The position numbers were made by a program, and so were the translations under genes. Shown one piece after another: positions 50,111 to 58,455 of a stretch of 64,000 nucleotides of DNA. A model generated the notes under the pieces. It ran no database searches, had not been told where the DNA came from, and worked only from the letters and a program-made list of their open reading frames with translations. This DNA is from Georgenia satyanarayanai (lineage in GTDB: Bacteria; Actinomycetota; Actinomycetes; Actinomycetales; Actinomycetaceae), in the NCBI RefSeq assembly GCF_009193135.1, contig NZ_VUKC01000005.1, forward strand, positions 1 through 64,000, written 5' to 3'. The number at the start of each line of letters is the position of its first letter. Positions within the stretch are counted from its first letter, which is position 1.

Positions 50111-51909
50111 GACTGGCGCTCCTTCTGGTAGTCCGGTTCAGCCGACCGGTCAGCATCTCCGTGGTGCGGGCTCCCGTCGTCGTGCACGCGGTCCAGCTGG
50201 GCCGGTGCGATCGGAGGCACGGCGACGTGCGAGATGAGCGGGTGCTGGGGACGCACCCCAGTCTCGTTCTCGCTGAAGAGGTCCTCGTGGAGCTTCTCGT
50301 TCGGGCGCAGGCCGGTGAAGACGATCTCGACGTCCTGACCGGAGTGGGTGACCAGCCGCCGCGCCACGTCGAGGATCCTGACGGGCTCTCCCATGTCGAG
50401 GACGAGCACTTCGCCGTCGCTGCCGATGGCGCCGGCCTGGATGACCAGCTCGCTGGCCTCCGGGATCGTCATGAAGTACCGCGTGACGTCGGGGTGCGTG
50501 ACCGTGATCGGCCCGCCCCGCTCGATCTGCTGGCGGAAGGTGTGGAGCATCGAGCCGCGCGAACCGAGGACGTTGCCGAAGCGGACCGAGAGGTACGTGC
50601 CGCTCGCGTGCTGGCCGTACCAGGCCGTGAGCTGCTCGGCGAGGCGCTTGGTCTTGCCCAGGACGCTCGTCGGGTTCGCGGCCTTGTCGGTCGAGATGTT
50701 GACGAACTTGTCGACGCCGAACTCGGCGGAGAGCTCGAGGAGGTTCTGCGTGCCGATGACGTTGGTCTTCCACGCCTCCTCCGGGTACTGCTCGAGCATG
50801 GGCAGGTGCTTGAGCGCGGCGGCGTGGAAGACGACCTCCGGGCGGTGGACCGCGAAGATCTCCCGGAGCGCGTCCTTGTCGCGGATGCTCGCGAGGGCCA
50901 TGTCCGGGGTGTCGAGGAGTGCCTTGCCGTAGATGGAGAGCTGCACGCCGTGGAGCGCGGACTCGTCCCGATCCAGGAGGATGAGGTCGGCGGGACCGAA
51001 CTTGTGCACCTGGCGGGCGAGCTCGGAACCGATGGACCCACCGGCGCCCGTGACGAGGACGCGCTTGTCGGTGAGGTAGTTGGCGATGGAACCGATGTCG
51101 GTACGGATCTGGCGGCGACCGAGGATGTCGGCGATGTCGACCTCCTTGACGTCGCTCAGCTTGACCCGCCCACCGAGGATCTGGCTGAGGGGCGGCAGCA
51201 GGAGGAACTTCATACCCGCACCCTCGACGATGTCGGCGACCTCGGCGATCATCGTCTTGCTCGCGGCGGAGATCGCGAGGATGACCGTCGTGACACCACG
51301 CGCCTGGGCCTGCCGGACGATGTCGTTCCGGCTCCCCAGCACCGGTGCGTTGAGCAGGCTGAGGTGACGCTTGCCGGGGTCGTCGTCGATGAAGCCGACA
51401 ACCCGGTACGGGGAGGACGAGTCCATCTTGACGAGTCGGAGCAGCTGGTAGCCGGCGTCACCAGCGCCGTAGATGAGGACGTTCTCGGTCTCTTCGCTCG
51501 ATGGCCGCGTCGGCGTGGTCCACGCACGGTAGGCCCACCGACCGGCGGCCATGAGAGTCAGTGCGAATGGCGGCGCGAGGAACGCGATGCCACGGGGAAA
51601 CTCCTCAAGATCGCGGATGAGGACGAACGTGACGATGAGGACGAGCGCTACCACGACCACGGAGAGGAGGAGGCCGAGGCTCTCCTCAAAGCTGCCCACC
51701 CGGTACTTCCCGCGGTAGAGCTTGAGCAGCGCGCCCACGACGACCTGCGCCGCGCTTGCCAGCCCGGCATAGAGAATGACGGTGCTCCACTGGGCGTCGT
51801 TGAGGTAGAACTCGTATCGGGTCCCAACGATGAGCGCCACGGCGATGCACCAGGCGGCGCAGTCCCACAGCCCGATCAGGCTTCGTCGAGCCAGTGTCCC
51901 CCCGGACAA
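50107..51909 (-). CDS. membrane nucleoside-diphosphate-sugar 4,6-dehydratase (PglF/FlaA1/CapD-like)
   Basis: 600 residues from TTG 51909, chosen because AGGAGG lies exactly six bases upstream; ATGs further upstream have no such site. Four membrane helices (about 8-150), a first Rossmann-like domain with YGAGDAGYQLLRL, then the SDR catalytic domain with VTGAGGSIGSELARQ, DRDESALHGVQ, HAAALKHLPMLEQ and STDKAANPTSVLGKTKR. The usual catalytic Met of V-M-G-x3-K is Leu here (VLGKTKR). It opens the sugar pathway of the operon. Confidence 0.88.
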   Translation of the reverse strand: MSGGTLARRSLIGLWDCAAWCIAVALIVGTRYEFYLNDAQWSTVILYAGLASAAQVVVGALLKLYRGKYRVGSFEESLGLLLSVVVVALVLIVTFVLIRDLEEFPRGIAFLAPPFALTLMAAGRWAYRAWTTPTRPSSEETENVLIYGAGDAGYQLLRLVKMDSSSPYRVVGFIDDDPGKRHLSLLNAPVLGSRNDIVRQAQARGVTTVILAISAASKTMIAEVADIVEGAGMKFLLLPPLSQILGGRVKLSDVKEVDIADILGRRQIRTDIGSIANYLTDKRVLVTGAGGSIGSELARQVHKFGPADLILLDRDESALHGVQLSIYGKALLDTPDMALASIRDKDALREIFAVHRPEVVFHAAALKHLPMLEQYPEEAWKTNVIGTQNLLELSAEFGVDKFVNISTDKAANPTSVLGKTKRLAEQLTAWYGQHASGTYLSVRFGNVLGSRGSMLHTFRQQIERGGPITVTHPDVTRYFMTIPEASELVIQAGAIGSDGEVLVLDMGEPVRILDVARRLVTHSGQDVEIVFTGLRPNEKLHEDLFSENETGVRPQHPLISHVAVPPIAPAQLDRVHDDGSPHHGDADRSAEPDYQKERQS

Positions 51910-52125
51910 GGTGATCCTCCTAGTGGCGCGCCTTGATCGCCGATCGAGCGGCATGAAACGGCAGGCCCAGATGGGCTTCAGTCGTCGAGCAGCATACGGG
52001 ACACCCATCGCGCACAACGCTTCGCGTGACCGAGCGCACGGCCAGGTGGCGCTGTCGTCCGCAGCGTGGGACCTCGCCACGCGAGACATGACCAGGGGAA
52101 CGCCGAGTGGTAGATGGCAGCGCGG

Positions 52126-52986
52126 CTACGTGAGCGTCGTCCGCGGCGCGAGGAAGGTCTCGAGCACCTGCGCGACGCCGTCCTCCTCGACGGGAGGAGC
52201 GACATGAGGTGCTGCGGCCAGTGCCTCGGCGTGACCGCCGTGCATGGCGAACCCGTGGCCCACCCAGCGCAGCATCTCGACGTCGTTGGGCATGTCCCCG
52301 AAGGCGACGACGTCGGACTGGTCGATGCCGCGGGCGCGCGCGAACGCCGCCAGGGTCGAGGCCTTGGTGACGCCCAGCGGGCCGAGCTCGAGGAGGGGCT
52401 GGGCGACCCCAGAGCGGGTCACGTTCACGACGTGACCGGCCTCGGCGCGGCCCGCCTCCAGCATTTCGTCGGGGTGCGAGGCGGGGCTGCGCACGAGGAT
52501 CTTGATGACGTCCCCGGTCTCGACCAGCTCGTCCATCGAGGACACGTCGGTGACGGGCGGTCCCGCCGGGGTGAGCCCCTCGCGGCGGCCGCGCGTGCGG
52601 GCCTCGGTGAACCCGGGGCCCACGCGGATGTCCCAGGGCGTCTCGACGGCGAACACGGCGTCCGGGAGGGCGGCGGTGAACCTGCCGACGGCCTCTGCCG
52701 TGTGGTCCGGTGAGATCGCGCTGATCTCGATGTGGTCCAGGCTCAACGCATCGACGACCATCGCACCGTTCGCGGCGATGACCGCCCCGCTCAGGCCCGT
52801 CGCCTCGACGACCGGCGGCAGCCACCGTGGCGGCCGTCCCGTCACGAGCACGACGTCGACGCCTCGCTCTACGTACTGCTGCAGCGCGTCACGGGTACGG
52901 GGGCTCACCGTGCCCCCGTGGGGCAGGATCGTGCCGTCGATGTCGGTCGCCACCAGACGGGGCACGAACTCAGGCCAGGGCTTCAC
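52126..52986 (-). CDS. HAD-IIB family hydrolase (Cof-type)
   Basis: 286 residues from GTG 52986 (GAGGAG upstream). VATDIDGTILPHGGTVSPRT is motif I, VVLVTGRPPRWL motif II, GVTKASTLAAFA the lysine motif III and FGDMPNDVEML motif IV, with a C2-type cap between. Family enzymes dephosphorylate sugar phosphates and similar small molecules. It is transcribed toward the polysaccharide operon, but 216 bp separate them, so the link is uncertain. Confidence 0.9.
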   Translation of the reverse strand: MKPWPEFVPRLVATDIDGTILPHGGTVSPRTRDALQQYVERGVDVVLVTGRPPRWLPPVVEATGLSGAVIAANGAMVVDALSLDHIEISAISPDHTAEAVGRFTAALPDAVFAVETPWDIRVGPGFTEARTRGRREGLTPAGPPVTDVSSMDELVETGDVIKILVRSPASHPDEMLEAGRAEAGHVVNVTRSGVAQPLLELGPLGVTKASTLAAFARARGIDQSDVVAFGDMPNDVEMLRWVGHGFAMHGGHAEALAAAPHVAPPVEEDGVAQVLETFLAPRTTLT

Positions 52987-53159
52987 GAGACTCCTCAGCT
53001 CGACAGATGGGTGCTCCCTCCACGCTACGTCGCCCCGCAGGGCAGAGTGGGAACATCGCCGAGGCAGCCGGACGACAGCTGGTGTCCGCGTCGGCCGCGA
53101 TGAGTTCGCGCGGCGAGGCAGGTCCATCCCCGGGCACGGTCAACTGGGAGAGGGCTGCC

Positions 53160-53786
53160 ATGTCTCGCGTCAGGGTCCACAACTTCTCGATCTCGCTCGA
53201 CGGCTTCGCCACCGGGGAGCCGCAGACTCTCGACGCCCCGTTCGGCCACGCCGGGGAGCGGCTCCACGAGTGGATGTTCGCGACCCGGTTCTGGGACGAC
53301 GCCTCCGGTGCCGACGGTGTCGACAATGCCCTCGCCGAGCGTCACGGCCAGGGAATCGGGGCGGAGATCATGGGCTCGGGGAAGTTCGGCCCACCCGGGT
53401 GGCAGGACGATCCGCAGTGGCGCGGGTGGTGGGGCGAGGACCCGCCTTTCCACACACCGACCTACGTGCTCACCCGTCACCCTCGCCCGCCGCTGGAGAT
53501 GGCCGGCGGCACGACCTTCCACTTCCTCGACACCACCCCCGCAGCAGCGCTCGAGGTCGCGCGGCAGGCGGCCGGCGGCGGGGACGTCCGCATCGGGGGC
53601 GGGCCGACGGTGCTGCGCGAGTTCCTCGCTGCCGGGCTCGTCGACCACCTCCACGTGGTCCAGGTCCCGATCCTCCTCGCGCGAGGCGTGCGGTTGTGGG
53701 ACGGGCTGGAAGCGCTGGAGCAGCAGTACCGCGTGGAGGCGGTCTCGACCCCCAGCGGCGTCGTGCACCTCACCTTCACCCGGTAG
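53160..53786 (+). CDS. dihydrofolate reductase family protein
   Basis: 208 residues, ATG 53160. VRVHNFSISLDGFATGEPQ at the N-terminus, EIMGSGKFGPPGWQDD, and VRIGGGPTVLREFLAAGLVDHLHV are DHFR-fold RibD_C-family segments. It lacks a separate deaminase domain. It is less similar to the 11591 and 30158 copies than those are to each other. The substrate is unknown. Confidence 0.85.
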   Translation: MSRVRVHNFSISLDGFATGEPQTLDAPFGHAGERLHEWMFATRFWDDASGADGVDNALAERHGQGIGAEIMGSGKFGPPGWQDDPQWRGWWGEDPPFHTPTYVLTRHPRPPLEMAGGTTFHFLDTTPAAALEVARQAAGGGDVRIGGGPTVLREFLAAGLVDHLHVVQVPILLARGVRLWDGLEALEQQYRVEAVSTPSGVVHLTFTR

Positions 53787-53854
53787 CGCTCCGAGCGGCC
53801 CTCCCCGGACCACCGAGGTGCGGCTGCGGGTGGCGGCGCCCTAGCCTGCGGACC

Positions 53855-55003
53855 ATGCGCAGGGGCATCAGGGTCGTCGTCGCGCCGGACTCGTTCAAGG
53901 GGAGCCTGAGCGCCCTGGCGGCCGCACGCGCGATGGCGGCGGGAGCCCGCCGAGCGCTCGGTCCGGGGGCGACCGTCACCGCGGTGCCGATGGCCGACGG
54001 CGGTGAGGGCACGCTCGACGCGCTGCTCGGCGCGTGGCAGGGCCGGGAGGTGCGCTGCGAGGTCACCGACGCCCTCGGCCGGACCCGGACGGCGAGGTAC
54101 GGGCTCTCCGCGGACGGGACGACGGCGGTCATCGAGGCGGCCGAGGCCAACGGGCTCCCGTACGTGCGCGACGTGCCGCTCCAGCCGCTGCGCGCCGACT
54201 CCGCGGGCGTCGGCGAGCTCGCGCGCGCCGCCCTCGAGTCCGGGGCCCGGGAGATCCTGCTCTGCATCGGCGGCTCGGCCACGACGGACGGCGGCGCCGG
54301 CGTGCTCCGTGCCCTCGGGGCGCGGCTCCTTGACCGCAACGGTGCGCCCGTCGCACCCGGAGGGGGAGGGCTAGCAGCCATCGACCGCATCGAGCTCGAG
54401 GACCTCCACCCGCTCGCCCGCCGGGCCAGCTGGCGTGTCGCCGTCGACGTCGACAACCCGCTCGTCGGGGAGCGCGGCGCGGCCGCCGTCTTCGGCCCGC
54501 AGAAGGGGGCCACGCCGTCGGACGTGGTCGCCCTGGACGCGGGTCTGGCCCACCTCGCGAGGACGCTGGCCGATGCGACGGGCGCCGACGAGGCCGCCCT
54601 GCTCAGCACGCCGGGCATGGGCGCCGCAGGTGGGCTGCCCGCGTCCCTGTGCGCCGCCCTGGGGGCGGAGATCGTCCCGGGAGCCCGCCTGGTGGCCGAC
54701 GCCGTCGGCCTTCAGGCCCTGCTCGCCGGCGCGGACGTCGTGCTCACCGGTGAGGGCAGCTTCGACGCGCAGTCGCTGCACGGCAAGGTCGTCGACGGCG
54801 TGCGCGACTGTGCCCCCGCGGGCGCGGCGATCGTCGTCGTCGCCGGTCGTGTCGAGGTGTCGGCGGCGGAGGTGGCCGCAGCGGGACTGACCGCGGCCGT
54901 GTCCATCGCCCGCGGGCCGGCCACAGAGGACCAGCTCAGGGACGACGCGGCCGAGCTCGTCGCCGACGCGGCCGAGTCCGTCTGCCGCATGCTCGCCCGG
55001 TGA
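53855..55003 (+). CDS. glycerate 2-kinase (GlxK/GarK family)
   Basis: 382 residues, usual for class-I-type glycerate kinases. VVVAPDSFKGSLSALAAA at the start, VPMADGGEGTLDALL, CIGGSATTDGGAGVL and VVLTGEGSFDAQSLHGKVVDGV (shown in part) are family signatures. It phosphorylates D-glycerate to 2-phosphoglycerate, feeding glyoxylate or serine-derived carbon into glycolysis. It stands alone between a DHFR-like gene and the convergent Kiwa-like operon. Confidence 0.93.
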   Translation: MRRGIRVVVAPDSFKGSLSALAAARAMAAGARRALGPGATVTAVPMADGGEGTLDALLGAWQGREVRCEVTDALGRTRTARYGLSADGTTAVIEAAEANGLPYVRDVPLQPLRADSAGVGELARAALESGAREILLCIGGSATTDGGAGVLRALGARLLDRNGAPVAPGGGGLAAIDRIELEDLHPLARRASWRVAVDVDNPLVGERGAAAVFGPQKGATPSDVVALDAGLAHLARTLADATGADEAALLSTPGMGAAGGLPASLCAALGAEIVPGARLVADAVGLQALLAGADVVLTGEGSFDAQSLHGKVVDGVRDCAPAGAAIVVVAGRVEVSAAEVAAAGLTAAVSIARGPATEDQLRDDAAELVADAAESVCRMLAR

Positions 55004-55034
55004 CCCCACCTCCGCGCGGGGAGGGCGGGAGTCC

Positions 55035-55955
55035 CTATGTGGGCGCCTTGCGCTGGGCCTCGTACACCTCGTCGGTGAGATCCCCGCGGTACAGGTCCTC
55101 GTTGAGCAGGTGGAGGAACCCGAACCGCTCGGCCGGGTCGAAGACGAGCTGGCCGTCCTGGACGACGGTGTCGGCGTCGAGACCGACGCGAACGCTGTAC
55201 GCACGGACCTGATCGACCGTGATCCGCGAGAGGTGACCGCGGTGGCTGATCTCGCGCAGGCGGCGCCACGTACGAGAGTCGCGCATCGCCACGGCACGCA
55301 GGGCGTCGGCGCTGCCCGGCGCCATCGGCAGATGCGTGGTGATGCTGGAGACCCACCCTCCGATCCGCTTCTCGACCTGGGAGACGTGCCGGAGCAGGCT
55401 CTCGAACGCTCGCTGGTTGAGCACGACGGCCCAGTCGGGCCCCACGACGAAGTCGAACCGCGGTGAGAACGCGAAGAGGGGCTCGTCGAGCAGAGTCAGC
55501 TGCTGGGCCCCAAGGGCGAAGAACCTCCCGCCGCGGTGGCCCCTCCGCGGGTCTGCCTTCTGGACCGCGACCACCCGTGCGGCGTCCTCGTCCCCGAACC
55601 CCGCGGCGGTGACGTCGAGGGAGCCGTCCAGGTCGGCCGGCCGCGTCATCGGCATGCTCCCGAGGTTCAACGCGAGCCGGCGGAACGGTCCGAGGTCGGC
55701 GAGGGTCTCCGCGTCCGACACCAGGAAGTACTCCTCGCCCTCCACCTCGTTGCCCGCGGTGTACGGCACCGCACGTGCCGTCCTGAGCCGGTCGACCATC
55801 GGGCGAGCGATTCCCCGCAAGGCCTCTGCGGTGCTCCTGCTCAGGGCAAGTCGTTCTCCGGCGACGGAGTCGTCGGAGAACCGCCCGACGGCGAGCGAGA
55901 CCGACTCTGCCAGGCGCGCCGTCAGCTGCTCCGCGATGACATCCGGGGTGCTCAT
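55035..55955 (-). CDS. kwaB: KwaB-like DUF4868 protein (Kiwa anti-phage type)
   Basis: 306 residues. DUF4868 is indicated by GRFFALGAQQLTLLDEPLFA leading into FDFVVGPDWAVVLNQRAFE (about residues 157-185) and by the C-terminal block FGFLHLLNEDLYRGDLTDEVYEAQRK (about 278-303, shown in part), both characteristic in position and spacing. In Kiwa, KwaB acts with the membrane protein KwaA to stop phage DNA replication. The start overlaps the kwaA-like stop by 4 bp. The operon's first gene encodes a nuclease, an addition to the two-gene system. The family call rests on remembered motif patterns, not a search. Confidence 0.75.
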   Translation of the reverse strand: MSTPDVIAEQLTARLAESVSLAVGRFSDDSVAGERLALSRSTAEALRGIARPMVDRLRTARAVPYTAGNEVEGEEYFLVSDAETLADLGPFRRLALNLGSMPMTRPADLDGSLDVTAAGFGDEDAARVVAVQKADPRRGHRGGRFFALGAQQLTLLDEPLFAFSPRFDFVVGPDWAVVLNQRAFESLLRHVSQVEKRIGGWVSSITTHLPMAPGSADALRAVAMRDSRTWRRLREISHRGHLSRITVDQVRAYSVRVGLDADTVVQDGQLVFDPAERFGFLHLLNEDLYRGDLTDEVYEAQRKAPT

Positions 55956-56491
55956 CGGCCTGCCGTCCTCTCGACGAGGAGTGACGGGGCGACCGGGACG
56001 AACTGCGGCCGTGTCTCGGCCCAGTCGGAGGGGTCGGTCCGCGCGATGACGTAGTAGGCGTTCCCGCCACTCACGCCGGTGTAGATCCGCCGTCCCGTCA
56101 GGTAGACCAGCGGATTGACGTGGACCCGGCCCGTCGTGACGTGGATGAGCACGATGAGGCCGAGAGCCGTCACCGCGATGACGACGTCGCGTGTGCCCAT
56201 CGAGGCGTCGACGACGACGGGCAGGAGATAGGCGCCGACGTGGCCGAGGACCTCCTCCCCACGGTCCTCCACCTCGGTGAAGCGGAAAGGTTCAGGGTTG
56301 CCGACCCGGACCACCGCCGCGAGAACCACGAGCAGGACGAGTCCCGTGGCGGCGATGCCGGCGAACAGCCAGAACCACGCTGTGGCGTAGGCGCGAACGG
56401 CGAGCAGCGCGAATGCCGGCGTGAAGGCGGCCAGGGTGAGCTCCACCCTGAGGCGCAGAGGTCCGAGCCGTGGAGGCGCCGCGGAGCTCAT
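55952..56491 (-). CDS. kwaA: KwaA-like membrane protein
   Basis: 179 residues with four hydrophobic segments (about 15-33, 38-63, 82-98 and 102-120), then a cytosolic tail with HVNPLVYLTGRRIYTGVSGG and YYVIART. The N-P-L-x6-R-I-Y element after the last helix is what is seen in KwaA proteins. KwaA senses phage adsorption or injection at the membrane and works with KwaB. Starts and stops overlap both neighbours by 4 bp, so the three genes are one translation unit. Sequence conservation in KwaA is low, and the call depends on topology and the neighbouring DUF4868 gene. Confidence 0.65.
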   Translation of the reverse strand: MSSAAPPRLGPLRLRVELTLAAFTPAFALLAVRAYATAWFWLFAGIAATGLVLLVVLAAVVRVGNPEPFRFTEVEDRGEEVLGHVGAYLLPVVVDASMGTRDVVIAVTALGLIVLIHVTTGRVHVNPLVYLTGRRIYTGVSGGNAYYVIARTDPSDWAETRPQFVPVAPSLLVERTAGR

Positions 56492-58344
56492 GGGCTGATG
56501 ATCGTCTCGGCGCCCGGCACGAATCGTCCCTCCGGCGTCAGCTCACCCACCGTCCACTCGGAGCTGACGCCGCGAGCTGGAGCCAGTCGCGCGACGGAGC
56601 CGTCGACGGCGACCTCGACCGCTGCTCCTGCGTCGCGCAGCGACGCGGGTCCGTCATACACACGGACCGTCACCCTGATCCGACCACCGGTCGGGTGCAG
56701 GGTGAGCTGCTCCGGCCCGCCGTTGACGGCATCGTCGTGCAGCCGGCCCCACCGCTCCTCGAGATTCGCGTAGGAGATTCGTTCGTCGGTGTCCTCGCGA
56801 CGAGCGTGGAGATCGAGATCGTGGACGGCGGGGCTCCACGTCAACGTCACGAGTGCCGCACTGCCGGCACGCGCAGCCGTGGGTGCCGCCGCGGCGCGAG
56901 GCGGTTCGGCCGGTGCGGGCGGGGGTGGTGGCAGGTGCGCGGCGACGGCGGCACGGAACTCCCGACACCGCGCGGGCTCGGTCGGCCGCACGTAGGGGAA
57001 CGCGGACACCCTGTCCCTGATGGTGGGGGCGAACGACTCGAGGACCCGCGGACTGAGGGGACCGTGCGCGACCAGGGCGACGTGGGCGGTGGGGAGGTTG
57101 ACCGCGTAGTCACGAAGCGCGTCCCTGGGGTTGCGCAGGGCGGACCGTAGGTACTGCTTCACCTCGACGGCGAGCACGACTCCGGCTGCGTCGGTCGTCG
57201 CTGCCCGACGGAACTGGTAGTCGGGTTGCACGGCCCTCCTCCTGCCGGAGCCGACGAGGTCGTGGGCAGGCGTGCGGAACTCGCTCCACAGCTCGATGTC
57301 GCACGAGCGTCCGGCGAGGTCAGCCGCCTGGAGCGTGGCGAGCCGCGTCGGTGAGAACGGGAACCGGAGCGCGCCGTCGACGAGCTCGATGTGCAGCCGT
57401 CCGGGAAGCGCCCGGTCGAGCTGGGTGAGGATCCAGGCGGCGTACAGCTCGTGCCGGCGTCCCCACATCGGCATCGAGAAGATGTCCGCCAGGGCGTCGA
57501 GCGAGATCTCCGTGGGGGTCTCCTGCCAGAAGCTGTCGAGCCACTCCCGCAGTGCCGCGAGCTCCTCGAGTGACGGAGGCTTCCCCTGCCGGGTGGACTC
57601 GGCGAGGCCGTGAGCCGCGTGCATCTGGAACACCGGCCAGAAGTCCGTCGCGGCCCAGCCCAGGTCGATGTGGTGTCGGGGTACGTCCTCCGGCTCGCTG
57701 TACAGCCACGCGCGCAGCTGTCCGTAGTCGTCGGCGACGGCCGCGATGAGCCGAGTGCACTCCTGGAGGAGGGTCCACCACTGGGCGAGGACGTCGTCCA
57801 CGTCCGGGCGTCCGGTGGCGGGCGGCGGGGGGAGGGTGTCGTCCCACATGACGGGGTCGTAGCTCCCGTCAACCGTCCGGGAGAACTCGCTCTCGACCTC
57901 CCGGTACTCGGAGCCGGGCCCCTGCCACGCACGCGTCGGATCGAAGACGAGCGAGGGCAGCAGCGCGACAGCCGTCTCGGCAGACGCGACGTGCTCGCGG
58001 AAGGCAGCGAGCGACTCGTCGACGACGTGGCCGTCCTCGTACTCGTACTCCATGCGAAGGTTCTCACCGGTGGCGTGCTGCGCGCCGACCCGCGTGTACA
58101 GCCGCAACAGGTCGCGGACCATGCCGGCGAAGGACGTGAGCAGCGGCGTGACGGCGCGCACGAGGTCACGCACGGTGACGTCCCGGGAGCGGAGCCGGTC
58201 GGCGACCGTGCTCGCGGGGGCCTCGGCCCCGCCAATCAGCGGAGTGAGCGCCTCGACGACATCCGCGTCGTAGTCCTGCGGGCGGATCACGCCGAGACGT
58301 ACCCACTCCTGCCACACGTCGGCGGCAGTGCTCAAGGAGGTCAT
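56488..58344 (-). CDS. PD-(D/E)XK nuclease fused to a DUF2135-like domain, first gene of the Kiwa-like operon
   Basis: 618 residues. A helical N-terminal region (about 1-290) is followed by a restriction-like nuclease core: HELYAAWIL (Glu299), QPDYQF (Asp375) and VEVKQY (Glu394-x-Lys396), then NPRDALRDYAV, close to the McrC/DUF2357 nuclease pattern. After a Pro/Ala linker, residues 496-585 form a DUF2135-like beta-sandwich (VHDLDLHARRED, HDDAVNGGPEQLTL). It is the promoter-proximal gene and is coupled to kwaA. A DNA-cutting effector or sensor added to Kiwa is inferred. Confidence 0.65.
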   Translation of the reverse strand: MTSLSTAADVWQEWVRLGVIRPQDYDADVVEALTPLIGGAEAPASTVADRLRSRDVTVRDLVRAVTPLLTSFAGMVRDLLRLYTRVGAQHATGENLRMEYEYEDGHVVDESLAAFREHVASAETAVALLPSLVFDPTRAWQGPGSEYREVESEFSRTVDGSYDPVMWDDTLPPPPATGRPDVDDVLAQWWTLLQECTRLIAAVADDYGQLRAWLYSEPEDVPRHHIDLGWAATDFWPVFQMHAAHGLAESTRQGKPPSLEELAALREWLDSFWQETPTEISLDALADIFSMPMWGRRHELYAAWILTQLDRALPGRLHIELVDGALRFPFSPTRLATLQAADLAGRSCDIELWSEFRTPAHDLVGSGRRRAVQPDYQFRRAATTDAAGVVLAVEVKQYLRSALRNPRDALRDYAVNLPTAHVALVAHGPLSPRVLESFAPTIRDRVSAFPYVRPTEPARCREFRAAVAAHLPPPPPAPAEPPRAAAAPTAARAGSAALVTLTWSPAVHDLDLHARREDTDERISYANLEERWGRLHDDAVNGGPEQLTLHPTGGRIRVTVRVYDGPASLRDAGAAVEVAVDGSVARLAPARGVSSEWTVGELTPEGRFVPGAETIISP

Positions 58345-58455
58345 CGGTGCTCCGGGCGCTCGACATCGTTGTCAGTGCCCTCAGTATGGCGGACCGCCCG
58401 CGGCCGGGGCCGGAATCAGGACACGCACGTGCCTCAGTCGTCCCGGCTCAGCGCC

